Assembly: GCA_963763205.1 (NCBI GenBank)
Contig: CAVXNQ010000018.1
Location: forward strand, 372,001 to 436,000
Reading direction: 5' to 3'
Source: DDH964 sp963763205
Lineage (GTDB): Bacteria; Desulfobacterota; Desulfuromonadia; Desulfuromonadales; DDH964
DNA: 64,000 nucleotides
The notes below the pieces were generated by a model. That model saw only the letters and a list, made by a program, of their open reading frames with translations, searched no databases and was not told the DNA's origin. Below are positions 8,091 to 16,953 of this stretch, piece after piece. Each line of letters begins with the position of its first letter. Within the stretch, counting starts at the first letter, position 1. The translations under genes and the position numbers were made by a program.

Positions 8091-9893
8091 ATGAAGAACG
8101 TGATGCTGATCGTGATGGCAATGAGTATGACGACCACAATCCTGGTTGGCGATGCGGTCGGGCAAGCGCCACCGATACCGGCAGAGGAGCAGCCGGAGGT
8201 CCTGATGCGGGGGCCCGTGAACGAGTCCTTTGCCCAGCCGGTCAACCTCGAGATTCAGGCCGGTTTTACTGTCCCGATAGAGCCGCCGGCCGACATTGAG
8301 GAAATTCCCCCGCTGGAGAGGCCCGCGGGCGAACAGTTTGCCTGGGTGCCGGGCTACTGGGCGTGGGACTCGGACCGGAACGGTTATATCTGGGTGAGCG
8401 GCTGCTGGCGGGCCATCCCCCCGAATATGTCCTGGGTGCCGGGTTACTGGGCGAGGGCGGCAAGGGGCTGGCAATGGGTGGCAGGATTCTGGGCGCCGGT
8501 CGGCAATAACGCGATCGAGTATTTGCCGGCACCGCCTGCGCTGACCGACGTCGAACCGCCGGGGCCGCCGCCGTCGCCGGACAGGATGTGGGTGCCACCC
8601 TGCTGGTACTGGAACCACGGGCAATATATCCGCCGGCCTGGTTACTGGATTGCTGCCCAGGCGAACTGGGTCTGGGTGCCGTCCCATTACCTCTGGACGC
8701 CGCGCGGTTATGTCCTGGCGAACGGGCATTGGGATTACACCCTTGATCGCCGCGGGGTGCTGTTTGCGCCGGTCTATTTCCCCCGCCACAGCTACGAGCG
8801 CCCGGGGTTTACCTTCGCGCTCAGCATCGTCCTCGATTTCGACAACCTGGAGGCTGGCCTGTTCACCCGGCCGCAATACAACCACTACTACTTCGGCGAT
8901 TACTACGACCGCAGCTATCTCCGTATCGGCATCTTTCCCTGGTTTGAGGTCGAGCAGCGGCACACCTGGTATGACCCGATCTATGCGCAGGCCCGCTGGC
9001 GTCATCACCAGAGAGAACCCCAGTGGGCGCAACACAACCGGCAGGAATATGACCGCCGCCGGTCCGACAGATCTCTGCGGCCGCCCCGGACCTATCGCGA
9101 GATGGAGAGCCGGGCGAGCAAAATGTCGGAGCCCCAGCGAAGGAACTTCGAGATGGCTGCGCCGCTAACCCGGGTTGTCGCCCGCAGGACGACGCCGTTA
9201 ACCTTCGAGCAGAGCAGGCCGGAAGTGCGCAAGCAGCTACCGAAGCATGCCGAAGAGGTGCGCAAGTTTGGCCAGGAGCGAAGTCGTTGGGAGGCACAGG
9301 GAGCGACGCGTCAGAGCGGCCGGCCGGACCGGGTGGAGCGCGGTTCCACAGGCAGGACGCCAGAAAAGGCGGTACCGGCAGTGCGGACGGAGCGCGGCGA
9401 AAAACCGGACAGCGGCCGGCAGGGAGCAAGGACTTCGCCGCTGCAGCAACGGCCGCCCGCCGTTGCGCCGCGTGAAACCCGGCAGAGTCAGCCGGCTGTC
9501 GAGGGGCACGGACCTTCAGGCCGGGAGCAAGAGTCGACAGCTCCGGAGAAGCCGCGAACAGGGACAAAGATGCAGCCGTCGCCACGGCAGAAACCCGCGA
9601 CGGCGGTAGGTACGGAGCGCGGTGAACAGCCGGACAGCGGCCGAAAGGGGGCAAAGACTTCGCCCAAGCAGCAACAGCCGCCCGCCGTTGCGCCGCGTGA
9701 AACCGGACAGCGTCAGCCGGACCTGGTCAAGGTTCAGACTTCCCCGGTGGCCGACAAAAAAGGCGGTGCTATCCACGGGAAAAAACCGCCAACCCGGCCG
9801 GAAGAGGAACAGAAAAATCAAAGAGAGCTGGACGAGGAGCAGGGGAATCAAAGAGGGTCGGAGAAGAAACAGAGAAATCCAAGAGGAAACTAG
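8091..9893 (+). CDS. YXWGXW-type repeat protein with long basic tail
   Basis: 600 residues. An N-terminal signal-like segment (VMLIVMAMSMTTTILVGDAVGQA) is followed by repeated aromatic units with the pattern WVPGYWxW or WVxGxW (WVPGYWAWD, WVSGCWRA, WVPGYWARA, WVAGFWAPV, WVPSHYLWTPRGYVLANGHWDY), the feature of YXWGXW proteins. From about residue 310 it changes to a Gln/Arg/Pro/Glu-rich, low-complexity tail with two copies of a block of about 38 residues. It is probably exported. An ATG at 8067 is possible, but 8091 gives the better signal peptide. Function unknown. Confidence 0.75.
   Translation: MKNVMLIVMAMSMTTTILVGDAVGQAPPIPAEEQPEVLMRGPVNESFAQPVNLEIQAGFTVPIEPPADIEEIPPLERPAGEQFAWVPGYWAWDSDRNGYIWVSGCWRAIPPNMSWVPGYWARAARGWQWVAGFWAPVGNNAIEYLPAPPALTDVEPPGPPPSPDRMWVPPCWYWNHGQYIRRPGYWIAAQANWVWVPSHYLWTPRGYVLANGHWDYTLDRRGVLFAPVYFPRHSYERPGFTFALSIVLDFDNLEAGLFTRPQYNHYYFGDYYDRSYLRIGIFPWFEVEQRHTWYDPIYAQARWRHHQREPQWAQHNRQEYDRRRSDRSLRPPRTYREMESRASKMSEPQRRNFEMAAPLTRVVARRTTPLTFEQSRPEVRKQLPKHAEEVRKFGQERSRWEAQGATRQSGRPDRVERGSTGRTPEKAVPAVRTERGEKPDSGRQGARTSPLQQRPPAVAPRETRQSQPAVEGHGPSGREQESTAPEKPRTGTKMQPSPRQKPATAVGTERGEQPDSGRKGAKTSPKQQQPPAVAPRETGQRQPDLVKVQTSPVADKKGGAIHGKKPPTRPEEEQKNQRELDEEQGNQRGSEKKQRNPRGN
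9379..9718 (+). repeat. Two-copy direct repeat inside the YXWGXW gene tail
   Basis: Bases 9379-9492 and 9605-9718 are near-identical in-frame copies encoding a TERGExPDSGR...PPAVAPRET block. The 226-base period keeps the reading frame only approximately in protein terms because the copies differ by small substitutions. It is an internal duplication in a disordered tail. Confidence 0.7.
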
Positions 9894-10035
9894 ACGCCAA
9901 CTCCACTGGCGGGAAAACCATGAACCAACCAACCCGTGGCAGCCACCCGAGTTACAGACTATTGCCAACGGCCGTCAAGAGATTGGATTCCCCGTCCGAG
10001 CTGGACCTGGGAATCATTATTAAGGAGTACCACCT

Positions 10036-10122
10036 ATGAAAGCCCTTGTGTACCACGGCCCTGGCAAACGGGCGCTGGAGAACAAGCCCAAGCCTATTCC
10101 GGTGGTTGCGAAGGCGTCTTGA
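10036..10122 (+). pseudogene. Truncated zinc alcohol dehydrogenase N-terminus
   Basis: After TAAGGAG and an ATG at 10036, the frame reads MKALVYHGPGKRALENKPKP and then stops at 10120-10122. This is the characteristic opening of zinc-dependent alcohol dehydrogenases of the MDR family (about 350 residues), but only 28 codons remain and no catalytic region follows. A 39-codon open frame (9920-10039) overlaps its start and has no recognisable identity. Confidence 0.7.
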
Positions 10123-10199
10123 CAGGCATTTCAGCGTTTGCGGCAGAGCGGTATCGATGCAGAACTGTTCGATGCCATCAACCGCAGGGGGGAATGATC

Positions 10200-12093
10200 A
10201 TGGAAAAGAACCTGAGGCAATCCCTGGAATTTGCAGAGGACATCATCAATACCGTGCGGGAACCCTTGATCGCCCTGGATCAAGATTTAAGGGCCGTCGC
10301 GGCCAGCCGTTCCTTCTACGAATTTTTCCAGGTCAAGCCGGAGGAGACCGTCGGAAAGATGATCTATGATTTGGGCGATAAACAGTGGGATATCCCCAAG
10401 CTGCGAGAATTGCTGGAAAGAATCCTGCCTGAACAGACCACCTTTGATGACTATGAGGTCGAACACGATTTCGCCGCCATCGGTAGACGAACCATGCTCT
10501 TGAATGCCCGGCAGATTGAACAAGCGTGGGGCAAAGAGCGGATCATCCTCCTGGCCATCGAGGACATCACCGAGCGCCGACAACTGGAAGACCTGTTAGA
10601 AGAGTCTGAATTCCGTTACCGGAGACTTTTTGAGACCGCCAGCGACGGGATCGTGCTTCTTGAAAAGAAAGAAGGACATGTCGCTCATGCCAATCCGGCC
10701 ATCGAGAAAATGTTGGGGTATTCCCAAGCGGAGTGCCTTGGAAAAAAACTCTCTGATATCGGTGTTTCAATCGATACGCGTGATTTTTCCGAGACAATGC
10801 GGGATTTGGACAGGGAGGGCATCCTCAATTACGAAGATGTTCCGTTGAAAACCAAGACCGGGGAAGAAATCTACGCGGATATATATATGGTCGACCGGGC
10901 TCAACTGGCCCAATGTAATATTCGCGATGTGAGTGAACGGAAAAACCTTCAAACCAAACTCCTTCATGCCCAGAAGATGGAGGCCATCGGTACTCTGGCC
11001 GGAGGAATTGCCCATGATTTCAACAATACCCTCAATGTAATCATGGGGTATGGCGCCATGGTCATGGACAGCTTGGCGGCCGACAGCCCAGCACGAGAAA
11101 ATATGTCCGAGGTGCTTGGTTGCTGCCAATCGGGCTGCGGATCTCACCAGAAGGCTGCTGGTCTTCAGCAGGAAAGAGGTCGTTGACGTGATGACCGTCA
11201 ATATCAACGCCCTTATCCAGAACCTGCAAAAAATGCTGTCCCGGATCATCAGAGAGAATATTGAATTTCATCTGGAGCTTACGGACACACCCTTGACTGT
11301 GTCGGCTGATGCCGGGCAAATCGAGCAGGTGCTGATCAACCTTGCCTCCAATGCCAAGGACGCCATGCCCGAAGGCGGACGGCTGATGATCACCACCGGC
11401 TTTGAGGAGATAGATGAAGCCTTTGTTGCCGCTTACGGCTATGGCCGGCCCGGGAGATATGCGCTGATCACGGTTGCTGATACCGGGCAGGGAATGGATG
11501 CGGAAACGCAGCAGAAGATATTCGAGCCTTTTTTCACCACCAAAGAGCTCGGAGAAGGGACCGGACTTGGCCTCGCCATTTCCTTCGGGATAATTAAACA
11601 GCATAACGGCTATATCAAGGTCTACAGTGAACCGGGCGAAGGCACGGTGTTCAAAATATATCTGCCGCTCTGTGATGATGCGGTGCTGGAGAGGACACCG
11701 GAGGATATCGCGGCTGTCAAGGGCGGGCATGAGACGATCCTGGTGGCCGAGGACAACGCCGCTCTGAGGGATTTATCAAGGTTCGTGCTGGAGTCATTCG
11801 GCTACACAGTTATCACTGCGAAGGATGGCGAAGATGCCATCGCAAAATTCCTGGAGAACCGGGAGCGGATCAACCTCGTTCTACTTGACGTAATCATGCC
11901 GAAGAAAAGCGGCAAAGAGGTCTGTGCGGCGATCCGCAAGGTAAGCCCGAAGATGAAAATACTCTTCGTCAGCGGATACACCATGGAGATCATCAGCAAC
12001 AAAGAATGGGAGGAGGGCGATTTTGACTTTATCCAAAAACCGTTCCCAGCAAAAAGCCTTTTATCGAAGGTGAGAGAGGTCCTGGACAAATGA
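10200..12093 (+). CDS. Hybrid sensor histidine kinase with receiver domain (one frameshift)
   Basis: Order of domains: PAS (residues about 10-125), second PAS (SEFRYRRLFETASDGIVLLEK), HisKA of the NtrB-like type (MEAIGTLAGGIAHDFNNTL), HATPase (LINLASNAKDAMP, TGQGMD, GEGTGLGLAI) and a C-terminal receiver (ILVAEDNAALRDL, LLDVIMPKKSG, FIQKPF). The reading frame breaks at about 11116, where GTGCTTGG reads as a single extra T; the next frame resumes AANRAADLTRRLLVFSRKE. The start at 10200 follows a GGGGGAA. Its last bases overlap the HD-GYP gene start, suggesting a phosphorelay to that regulator. Confidence 0.8.
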
Positions 12094-13133
12094 ACGAGAA
12101 AATATTGCTGGTCGACGATGAAGAGAGCAACCTCAGGCTGCTCACCCAGTGGCTGGTGCCGTTAGGCTATGATGTTGAATATGCCTCAAACGGTGAGGAG
12201 GCGGTGCGGAAGGTGCGGGAAAACCGACCGGACCTGCTCATCCTCGATATCATGATGCCGATCATGGATGGCAACGAGGCCTGCCGGATTTTAAAAGCAG
12301 ACCCGGAGACCAAGAATATCCCGATAATCATGGTGACGGCGCTGCACGACAGGAAATCAAAATTGAAAGGGCTCTCTGTCTCTGCCAATGATTTTCTTTC
12401 CAAACCCATCGATCAGGGGGAATTACTCATCCGGGTCCGGAACCTTCTGAAGATCAAGGCCGCCGACGACTTTATGCTCAACCATACTCAGATCCTGGAA
12501 GAGGAAGTGCGGGACAGAACACGGGATCTAAAAAATATGAGCATCGAGATGGTGGAGAAGCTGACGACCGCGGCGGAATTTCGGGATACGGACACCGGTG
12601 CGCATATCGCGAGGATCGGGTTTTATGCCAATAAGGTCGCCAAAGCGATCGGTCTGCCGAGCGACTTTGTTGAAACGATAACCTTTGCAAGCCCGCTGCA
12701 TGACATCGGCAAGATCGGGATTCCGGACAACATCCTCTTAAAGCCGGTGCCTCTTACCCGGGATGAATTCCGGATCATGAAGAACCATTCTGCAATCGGC
12801 GAGAAGATACTCGCGGGATCTACCTATCCCTCTATCCAGATGGCTGCTGTCATTGCCCTGAATCATCACGAACGCTGGGACGGCGGGGGATATCCAAGCG
12901 GGCTCAAAGGAGAAGAAACGCCCCTTGAGGGGAGGATCGTCATGCTCATCGACCAATATGACGCGCTCAGGTGTCAACGGCCCTACAAGCCGGGCTTCGA
13001 TCACTCTCAGACGGTCAAGATTATCACCGAGGGTGACGGCCGGACCATGCCTGAACATTTTGATCCGGCGATCCTCAGGACCTTCCAGGAAATCGCCCCG
13101 GCATTTGATGAGATATTCGCTCAGCACCAATAG
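12090..13133 (+). CDS. Response regulator with HD-GYP phosphodiesterase domain
   Basis: 347 residues. Receiver domain at 1-125 (ILLVDDEESNLRLL, phosphoacceptor in LLILDIMMPIMDG, Lys in FLSKPI), a coiled-coil linker, then HD-GYP at about 150-340 with HIARIGFYA, the metal ligands HDIGKIGIPDNIL, HHERWDGGGYP and VMLIDQYDALR. RpfG-type proteins hydrolyse cyclic-di-GMP. The classical GYP is present, and the Gly-Gly before it replaces the more usual GTG. It is translationally coupled to the upstream hybrid kinase. Confidence 0.88.
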   Translation: MNEKILLVDDEESNLRLLTQWLVPLGYDVEYASNGEEAVRKVRENRPDLLILDIMMPIMDGNEACRILKADPETKNIPIIMVTALHDRKSKLKGLSVSANDFLSKPIDQGELLIRVRNLLKIKAADDFMLNHTQILEEEVRDRTRDLKNMSIEMVEKLTTAAEFRDTDTGAHIARIGFYANKVAKAIGLPSDFVETITFASPLHDIGKIGIPDNILLKPVPLTRDEFRIMKNHSAIGEKILAGSTYPSIQMAAVIALNHHERWDGGGYPSGLKGEETPLEGRIVMLIDQYDALRCQRPYKPGFDHSQTVKIITEGDGRTMPEHFDPAILRTFQEIAPAFDEIFAQHQ

Positions 13134-13243
13134 GGCGGCGCCGGTCCACGGAGGGATGGGGGGCCACCAAGCCGGAGCAAATCGTTCCCATTTGGGAGGG
13201 GAGGAGCAGCACCGGAACAGATCCGCTTTGTGGTGGTGAGTCC

Positions 13244-13318
13244 GACATGATTTACGTCTCCGGACCCGGCCATGGCGGGCCTGCCGTCATCGGCCACACC
13301 TATTTGGTCTGGCGATGA
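13244..13318 (+). pseudogene. Phosphoketolase fragment
   Basis: The frame from 13244 reads DMIYVSGPGHGGPAVIGHTY before a stop at 13316-13318. This is the highly conserved thiamine-diphosphate-site segment of xylulose-5-phosphate/fructose-6-phosphate phosphoketolase. Nothing else of the roughly 800-residue enzyme is visible on either side, so it is a relic. Its 3' end runs straight into the H+-ATPase relic. Confidence 0.65.
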
Positions 13319-13858
13319 TCGTCGACGCGATCAAGGAGAGCCGGAAAATCTTCCAGCGGATGAACAGTTACGCGATCTACCGCATCACCGAGACGCTGCG
13401 CGTCCTGCTGTTCATGACGTTGTCGATCCTGGTGTTCAACTTTTACCCGGTGACCGCGGTCATGATCGTGATGCTGGCGTTGCTCAACGACGGCGCCATC
13501 CTGTCCATCGCCTATGACAATGTTCATTACAAGGACAAGCCTGAAGCCTGGAACATGCGCATGGTGTTGGGGGTTGCCACGGTTCTGGGCGTCATCGGAG
13601 TGGTTTCCGCCTTCAGCCTGTTCTATCTCGGTGAACGCGTCTTTCATCTCGACCGGCGGCTTTGCCCCGCATGACGACAGCCTCGCGGGCTTGGGCTGGT
13701 CCGCCCAGGGGTGGATCACGCTGCTTCGTCTCGCAGGGGCAATGCCGCTGACCTCCTTTCACCGCATGTTCACGAAGCAGCTGCGGTTTGCGGTGGGCTA
13801 CCTGCAACTCCGGGCCATCGTCATTGCCTCTGTGATCGCATCCCTGGCGGTGCCGTGA
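13306..13858 (+). pseudogene. C-terminal remnant of a plasma-membrane-type P-type H+-ATPase
   Basis: From about 13306 one frame reads GLAMIVDAIKESRKIFQRMN, ITETLRVLLFMTLSILVFNF, MLALLNDGAILSIAYDNV and FSLFYLGERVFHLDR. These are the last transmembrane helices of a proton-efflux P-type ATPase, ending at 13674. Another frame stays open to 13858, with a hydrophobic end (YLQLRAIVIASVIASLAVP) that I cannot place with confidence. The phosphorylation and nucleotide domains are absent, so no pump is encoded. Confidence 0.65.
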
Positions 13859-13891
13859 GGGAACAGGCGCCGTTGGCGCCGGTCCCTTTTT
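13859..13891 (+). terminator. Rho-independent terminator
   Basis: A hairpin with a GGCGCC/GGCGCC core, extended by GGGA and TCCC, is followed directly by five T. It closes the relic region before the MoxR gene. Confidence 0.7.
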
Positions 13892-13999
13892 GCCGACCGG
13901 ATCGCAGCGGCAGAAACCCTCTGGACATCACCACCGTTTCGCGCTATGTTCTAAATCCTGACCAAAATAGACAGCTATTTCCGGGAGGATGATACACCC

Positions 14000-15058
14000 A
14001 TGAACGTCGAGCAGATGAAGCTGGTGCTGGGGGAGATCCTCACCAAGACCGACCTCACCCCCTGCATCGTCGGCCACCGCGGCGTCGGCAAGAGCGCCGG
14101 CGTCGTCCAGGTCTGCCGTGACCTGGGACGCCGCTACGTCTCCCTGCGCCTGGGCCAGATGGAGGTCGGCGACCTGGTCGGCATCCCGTATCGCGAGGGG
14201 GAGACGATGCGCTGGTCGCGCCCCTCCTGGTGGCCGGCCGACGATGCTCCGGAGACGGTGGTCCACTGCGACGAGCTCAACCGCGCCCAGCAGGAGGACA
14301 CCCTGCAGGCGATCTTCCAGTTCGTCGAGCCGCCGGTGGAAGGGCAGCGCCGCGCCCTGCATACCCACACCCTCCACCCCCGGCACAAGGTGGTGGTCTC
14401 CATCAACCCGCCCGACGGCAGCTACCAGGTGGCGACCCTCGACCGGGCGCTCCTCGACCGCATGGTCATCCTCCAGGTGGAGAGCGACTACGCCTGCTGG
14501 GCCCGCTACGCCCGGGCGCGGGAGCTCGATCTTGATGTGCGCCAGTTTCTCGGCGGCAACAGCCACCTGCTGGCCCGCCAGGGGAGCCCTTGCGAGCTGC
14601 CGGTGGAGCCGACCGAGCGCGCCTGGGAGATGGTCAGCATCCTGCGCCGCAGCTGCCGCTTTCCCGCCGAACTGGAGATGGAGGTCTATGCCGGCATCGT
14701 CGGCAAGGAGGCGGCGGTGATGTTTCTGCGCTGGTGCAGCGAACAGCGCGAGCGCCCGGTGACCGCCGCCGAGGTCCTTGACCGCTGGCCGGAGGTCGCC
14801 GCCAAGGTGGCCGCCCAGCGCGACGACCTGCAGGCGGTGACCCTCGGCGAGGTGGTTTCTTCTCTTGATAACGGGACGGTGTTGAATGCCACGCGGGAGG
14901 CGCACCTGGTCGCCTACATCGCCGTTCTCCCCCGCGACCAGCGCTTCGGCCTGGTCAAGGCTCTGGCCCGCATCCCGGCGGTGGCCGCCGCCATTACCCA
15001 GGACAAGTACGACGCCGTCGTGCTCGAAGCCATCGAGGCGATCAGCGCGGGGGTTTGA
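14000..15058 (+). CDS. MoxR-family AAA+ ATPase
   Basis: 352 residues. Walker A is GHRGVGKS (residues about 25-32), Walker B is VVHCDELNRA, sensor 1 lies in VVVSINPPDGSYQVA and an arginine-finger region is LDRALLDRM. MoxR ATPases act with a VWA-domain partner to remodel or insert cofactors into target proteins. The VWA partner is the next gene, 30 bases downstream. GGGAGGA lies before the ATG. The substrate is unknown. The 109 bases between terminator and start hold its probable promoter. Confidence 0.85.
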   Translation: MNVEQMKLVLGEILTKTDLTPCIVGHRGVGKSAGVVQVCRDLGRRYVSLRLGQMEVGDLVGIPYREGETMRWSRPSWWPADDAPETVVHCDELNRAQQEDTLQAIFQFVEPPVEGQRRALHTHTLHPRHKVVVSINPPDGSYQVATLDRALLDRMVILQVESDYACWARYARARELDLDVRQFLGGNSHLLARQGSPCELPVEPTERAWEMVSILRRSCRFPAELEMEVYAGIVGKEAAVMFLRWCSEQRERPVTAAEVLDRWPEVAAKVAAQRDDLQAVTLGEVVSSLDNGTVLNATREAHLVAYIAVLPRDQRFGLVKALARIPAVAAAITQDKYDAVVLEAIEAISAGV

Positions 15059-15088
15059 ATAAAGGCGAGGGGCTGGGGGCTGGAGGCG

Positions 15089-16312
15089 ATGGGCGAGGCG
15101 GTGACGGTCGAAAGCGGGGACGGACTGGAGGAGCTGCGCCGCGCGGTGGTGCGGCTGCTCAAGGAGCGCCCCTTCTACGGCCACTTCCTGCTTCATTTCC
15201 GGCGTGAGGTTGGCCCCGGGCCGGCCGCCCTGGGGGTGACGATCCGCGGCGCCGTGCCGACCCTCTACGTCCATCCTCCGGCCTTTGATCGCTTCAGCTT
15301 GAGGGAACAGCAGGCTCTTCTGGAGCATGTGCTCAAGCACGTCCTGCACCTCCACCCGGCCCGGCGCAAGGAGCGCCACAGCGGGAGCTGGGACCTCGCC
15401 TGCGATCTGGCGATCAACCCCGGCATTACCGGTCTTCCCTCCCGGGCGCTGTTCCCCGAGTGCCTCGGCCTGCCTCCGGGGCAGGCCGCCGAGGAATACT
15501 ACCGCCTGATCGCCCGCCCCTTAGACACCGGCAACCTGGAAGGGGAAGGGCACGGCAACGCCGCCCGCGATGCCGGCAGCCACCGCGAGCAGGACGCGGC
15601 GAAGAGCGACCCGCTCCCCGCCGGGGCCGCGGCAGCGCAGACCGTCGACGACCACCGGGTCTGGGCCGAAGCCGACAGCACCCCGGAGGCTTTGGCCGAG
15701 GAGGTGCTGCGCGGCCTGGTCCGGGAGGCCTGGCGGGCGAGCCGCGGCGAGGTCCCCGGCGAGATCCGCGAGCTGGTGGCAGGGTGGCTCGCGCCGCCGC
15801 AGGTCCCCTGGCAGCAGGTGTTGCGGCAGTTCGTCGCCACCGCCGGGCGGGTCGGCAGGCGCGGCACCTGGAAAAGAGAGCACCGTCGCTTTGGCCACGT
15901 GACTCCGGGGGTGCGCAAGCGCCAGCGTCTCAACCTGCTGGTCGGCGTCGACATCTCCGACTCGACCGACAGCCAGCCGCTGCGCGAGGCCTTTGCCGCT
16001 GAGCTGGTGCGGATCGCCGGCGGCCGGGAGAGCCTGCTCACCGTCCTCTACGCCGGCAGCCGCATCCAGAAGATCGATGCCTTCCGCAGCAGCGAAGCGG
16101 TCGCCGAGGTCTACCACGGCGGCGGCTTCACTGACCTGCGGCCGGTCTTCGCCCATGCCCGCACCCTGCAGCCGCGGCCGGCGGCGGTTATCTACCTCAC
16201 CGACGGCTTCGGCGCGGCGCCGGAGGTGATGGAATTTCCTACCCTCTGGGTGCTGACCCGCGAGGGACAGAAGCCGGCTCCGTGGGGGGTGGAGCTGCGG
16301 CTGGGGGTCTAG
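15089..16312 (+). CDS. DUF2201/VWA-like putative metallopeptidase, MoxR partner
   Basis: 407 residues. The N-terminal half has a zincin-like helix (LLEHVLKHVLHLHPARR) followed by SWDLACDLAINPGI, the DUF2201 N-terminal pattern. The C-terminal half (about 290-400) is a VWA-like domain with VGVDISDSTDSQ as the metal-site motif and a later VIYLTDGFG. Pairing with a MoxR ATPase is a standard arrangement. Whether the H-rich helix is catalytic is uncertain, because the usual HExxH is absent (EHVLKH instead). Confidence 0.8.
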   Translation: MGEAVTVESGDGLEELRRAVVRLLKERPFYGHFLLHFRREVGPGPAALGVTIRGAVPTLYVHPPAFDRFSLREQQALLEHVLKHVLHLHPARRKERHSGSWDLACDLAINPGITGLPSRALFPECLGLPPGQAAEEYYRLIARPLDTGNLEGEGHGNAARDAGSHREQDAAKSDPLPAGAAAAQTVDDHRVWAEADSTPEALAEEVLRGLVREAWRASRGEVPGEIRELVAGWLAPPQVPWQQVLRQFVATAGRVGRRGTWKREHRRFGHVTPGVRKRQRLNLLVGVDISDSTDSQPLREAFAAELVRIAGGRESLLTVLYAGSRIQKIDAFRSSEAVAEVYHGGGFTDLRPVFAHARTLQPRPAAVIYLTDGFGAAPEVMEFPTLWVLTREGQKPAPWGVELRLGV

Positions 16313-16358
16313 AGACGTCAGAAGTGAGAGGCGAACTCTTTAGCTGGATGGATGGCTT

Positions 16359-16769
16359 ATGAACAGTGAACACACCGAACCGATGACCGTCGAATCGGTC
16401 CAGGCCCTTTTGGAAGCGGCGGGAGCCCGGGTCATGGCCCGCTCCGGGCGCAGCGAGAACTACGGTGCGCCCCGGGAGTTCTCCTTCGAGGTGCGCGGCT
16501 TGTGGCCCAACGGCCTCGGCCTGCACGTCGTCGCCCGCCAGTTCAACTACCGCGACCCCTGGGAGGCGGAAGGACGGGTCAACGACCTCGTCGACGTCGC
16601 CCTGCTGCGCGACGGCAGCTACTCTCCCCTGCCGCGAGGGTATGCCTGGTTCCAGGGGCGGGACGAGGAAGTCGGGGTCGACGAAGAGGCGCTGCGCGAG
16701 ATCGTCGCCGTGGTGAAGGAGGTCAACCCCAAGCTGTTCCGGCTGCAGGAATTGACCGGGGATTTGTAG
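16359..16769 (+). CDS. Hypothetical protein in the MoxR/VWA operon
   Basis: 136 residues, no motif I recognise. It is soluble and predicted mixed alpha/beta: ESVQALLEAAGARVMARSG, a Trp-containing strand (EVRGLWPNGLGLHVVARQF), PLPRGYAWFQGRDEEVGVD and a helical tail. It follows the VWA gene by 46 bases on the same strand and precedes a strong terminator, so it is probably the third gene of the unit. No function is proposed. Confidence 0.6.
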   Translation: MNSEHTEPMTVESVQALLEAAGARVMARSGRSENYGAPREFSFEVRGLWPNGLGLHVVARQFNYRDPWEAEGRVNDLVDVALLRDGSYSPLPRGYAWFQGRDEEVGVDEEALREIVAVVKEVNPKLFRLQELTGDL

Positions 16770-16787
16770 CCGGGACGAAAAATAGCA

Positions 16788-16825
16788 ACGAAAAAAGCCG
16801 GTCGCTGGACCGGCTTTTTTCGTTG
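16788..16825. terminator. Bidirectional terminator
   Basis: A near-perfect hairpin, AAAAAAGCCGGTC then GCTG then GACCGGCTTTTTT, has an A run on one side and a T run on the other. It can end both the + strand MoxR unit and the - strand antiporter gene. Confidence 0.85.
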
Positions 16826-16855
16826 CGGCGGTAGCCGCATGCCGGGAACGGCTGA

Positions 16856-16920
16856 CGCCTTATTCCGGCCTACGGTTTTTTCTCGGGGCAAGGGGCCGGT
16901 AGGTCGGCCGAAATAAGCGC
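16856..16920. repeat. Imperfect palindromic intergenic repeat
   Basis: The arms CGCCTTATTCCGGCCTACGG and the reverse of CCGGTAGGTCGGCCGAAATA face each other across about 20 bases, just beyond the terminator. The TACGG/CCGGTA and TTATT/AATAA matches give a REP-like hairpin. No gene lies here. Confidence 0.5.
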
Positions 16921-16953
16921 GGCGTTTCCGGCAATCCGGCAGTGCCGGCCGGA

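Noticed and set aside
10123..10199. A short open frame (AFQRLRQSGIDAELFDAINR) as a transposase end
   Set aside because: It reads like protein but I cannot link it to any family, and no insertion-sequence ends are seen.
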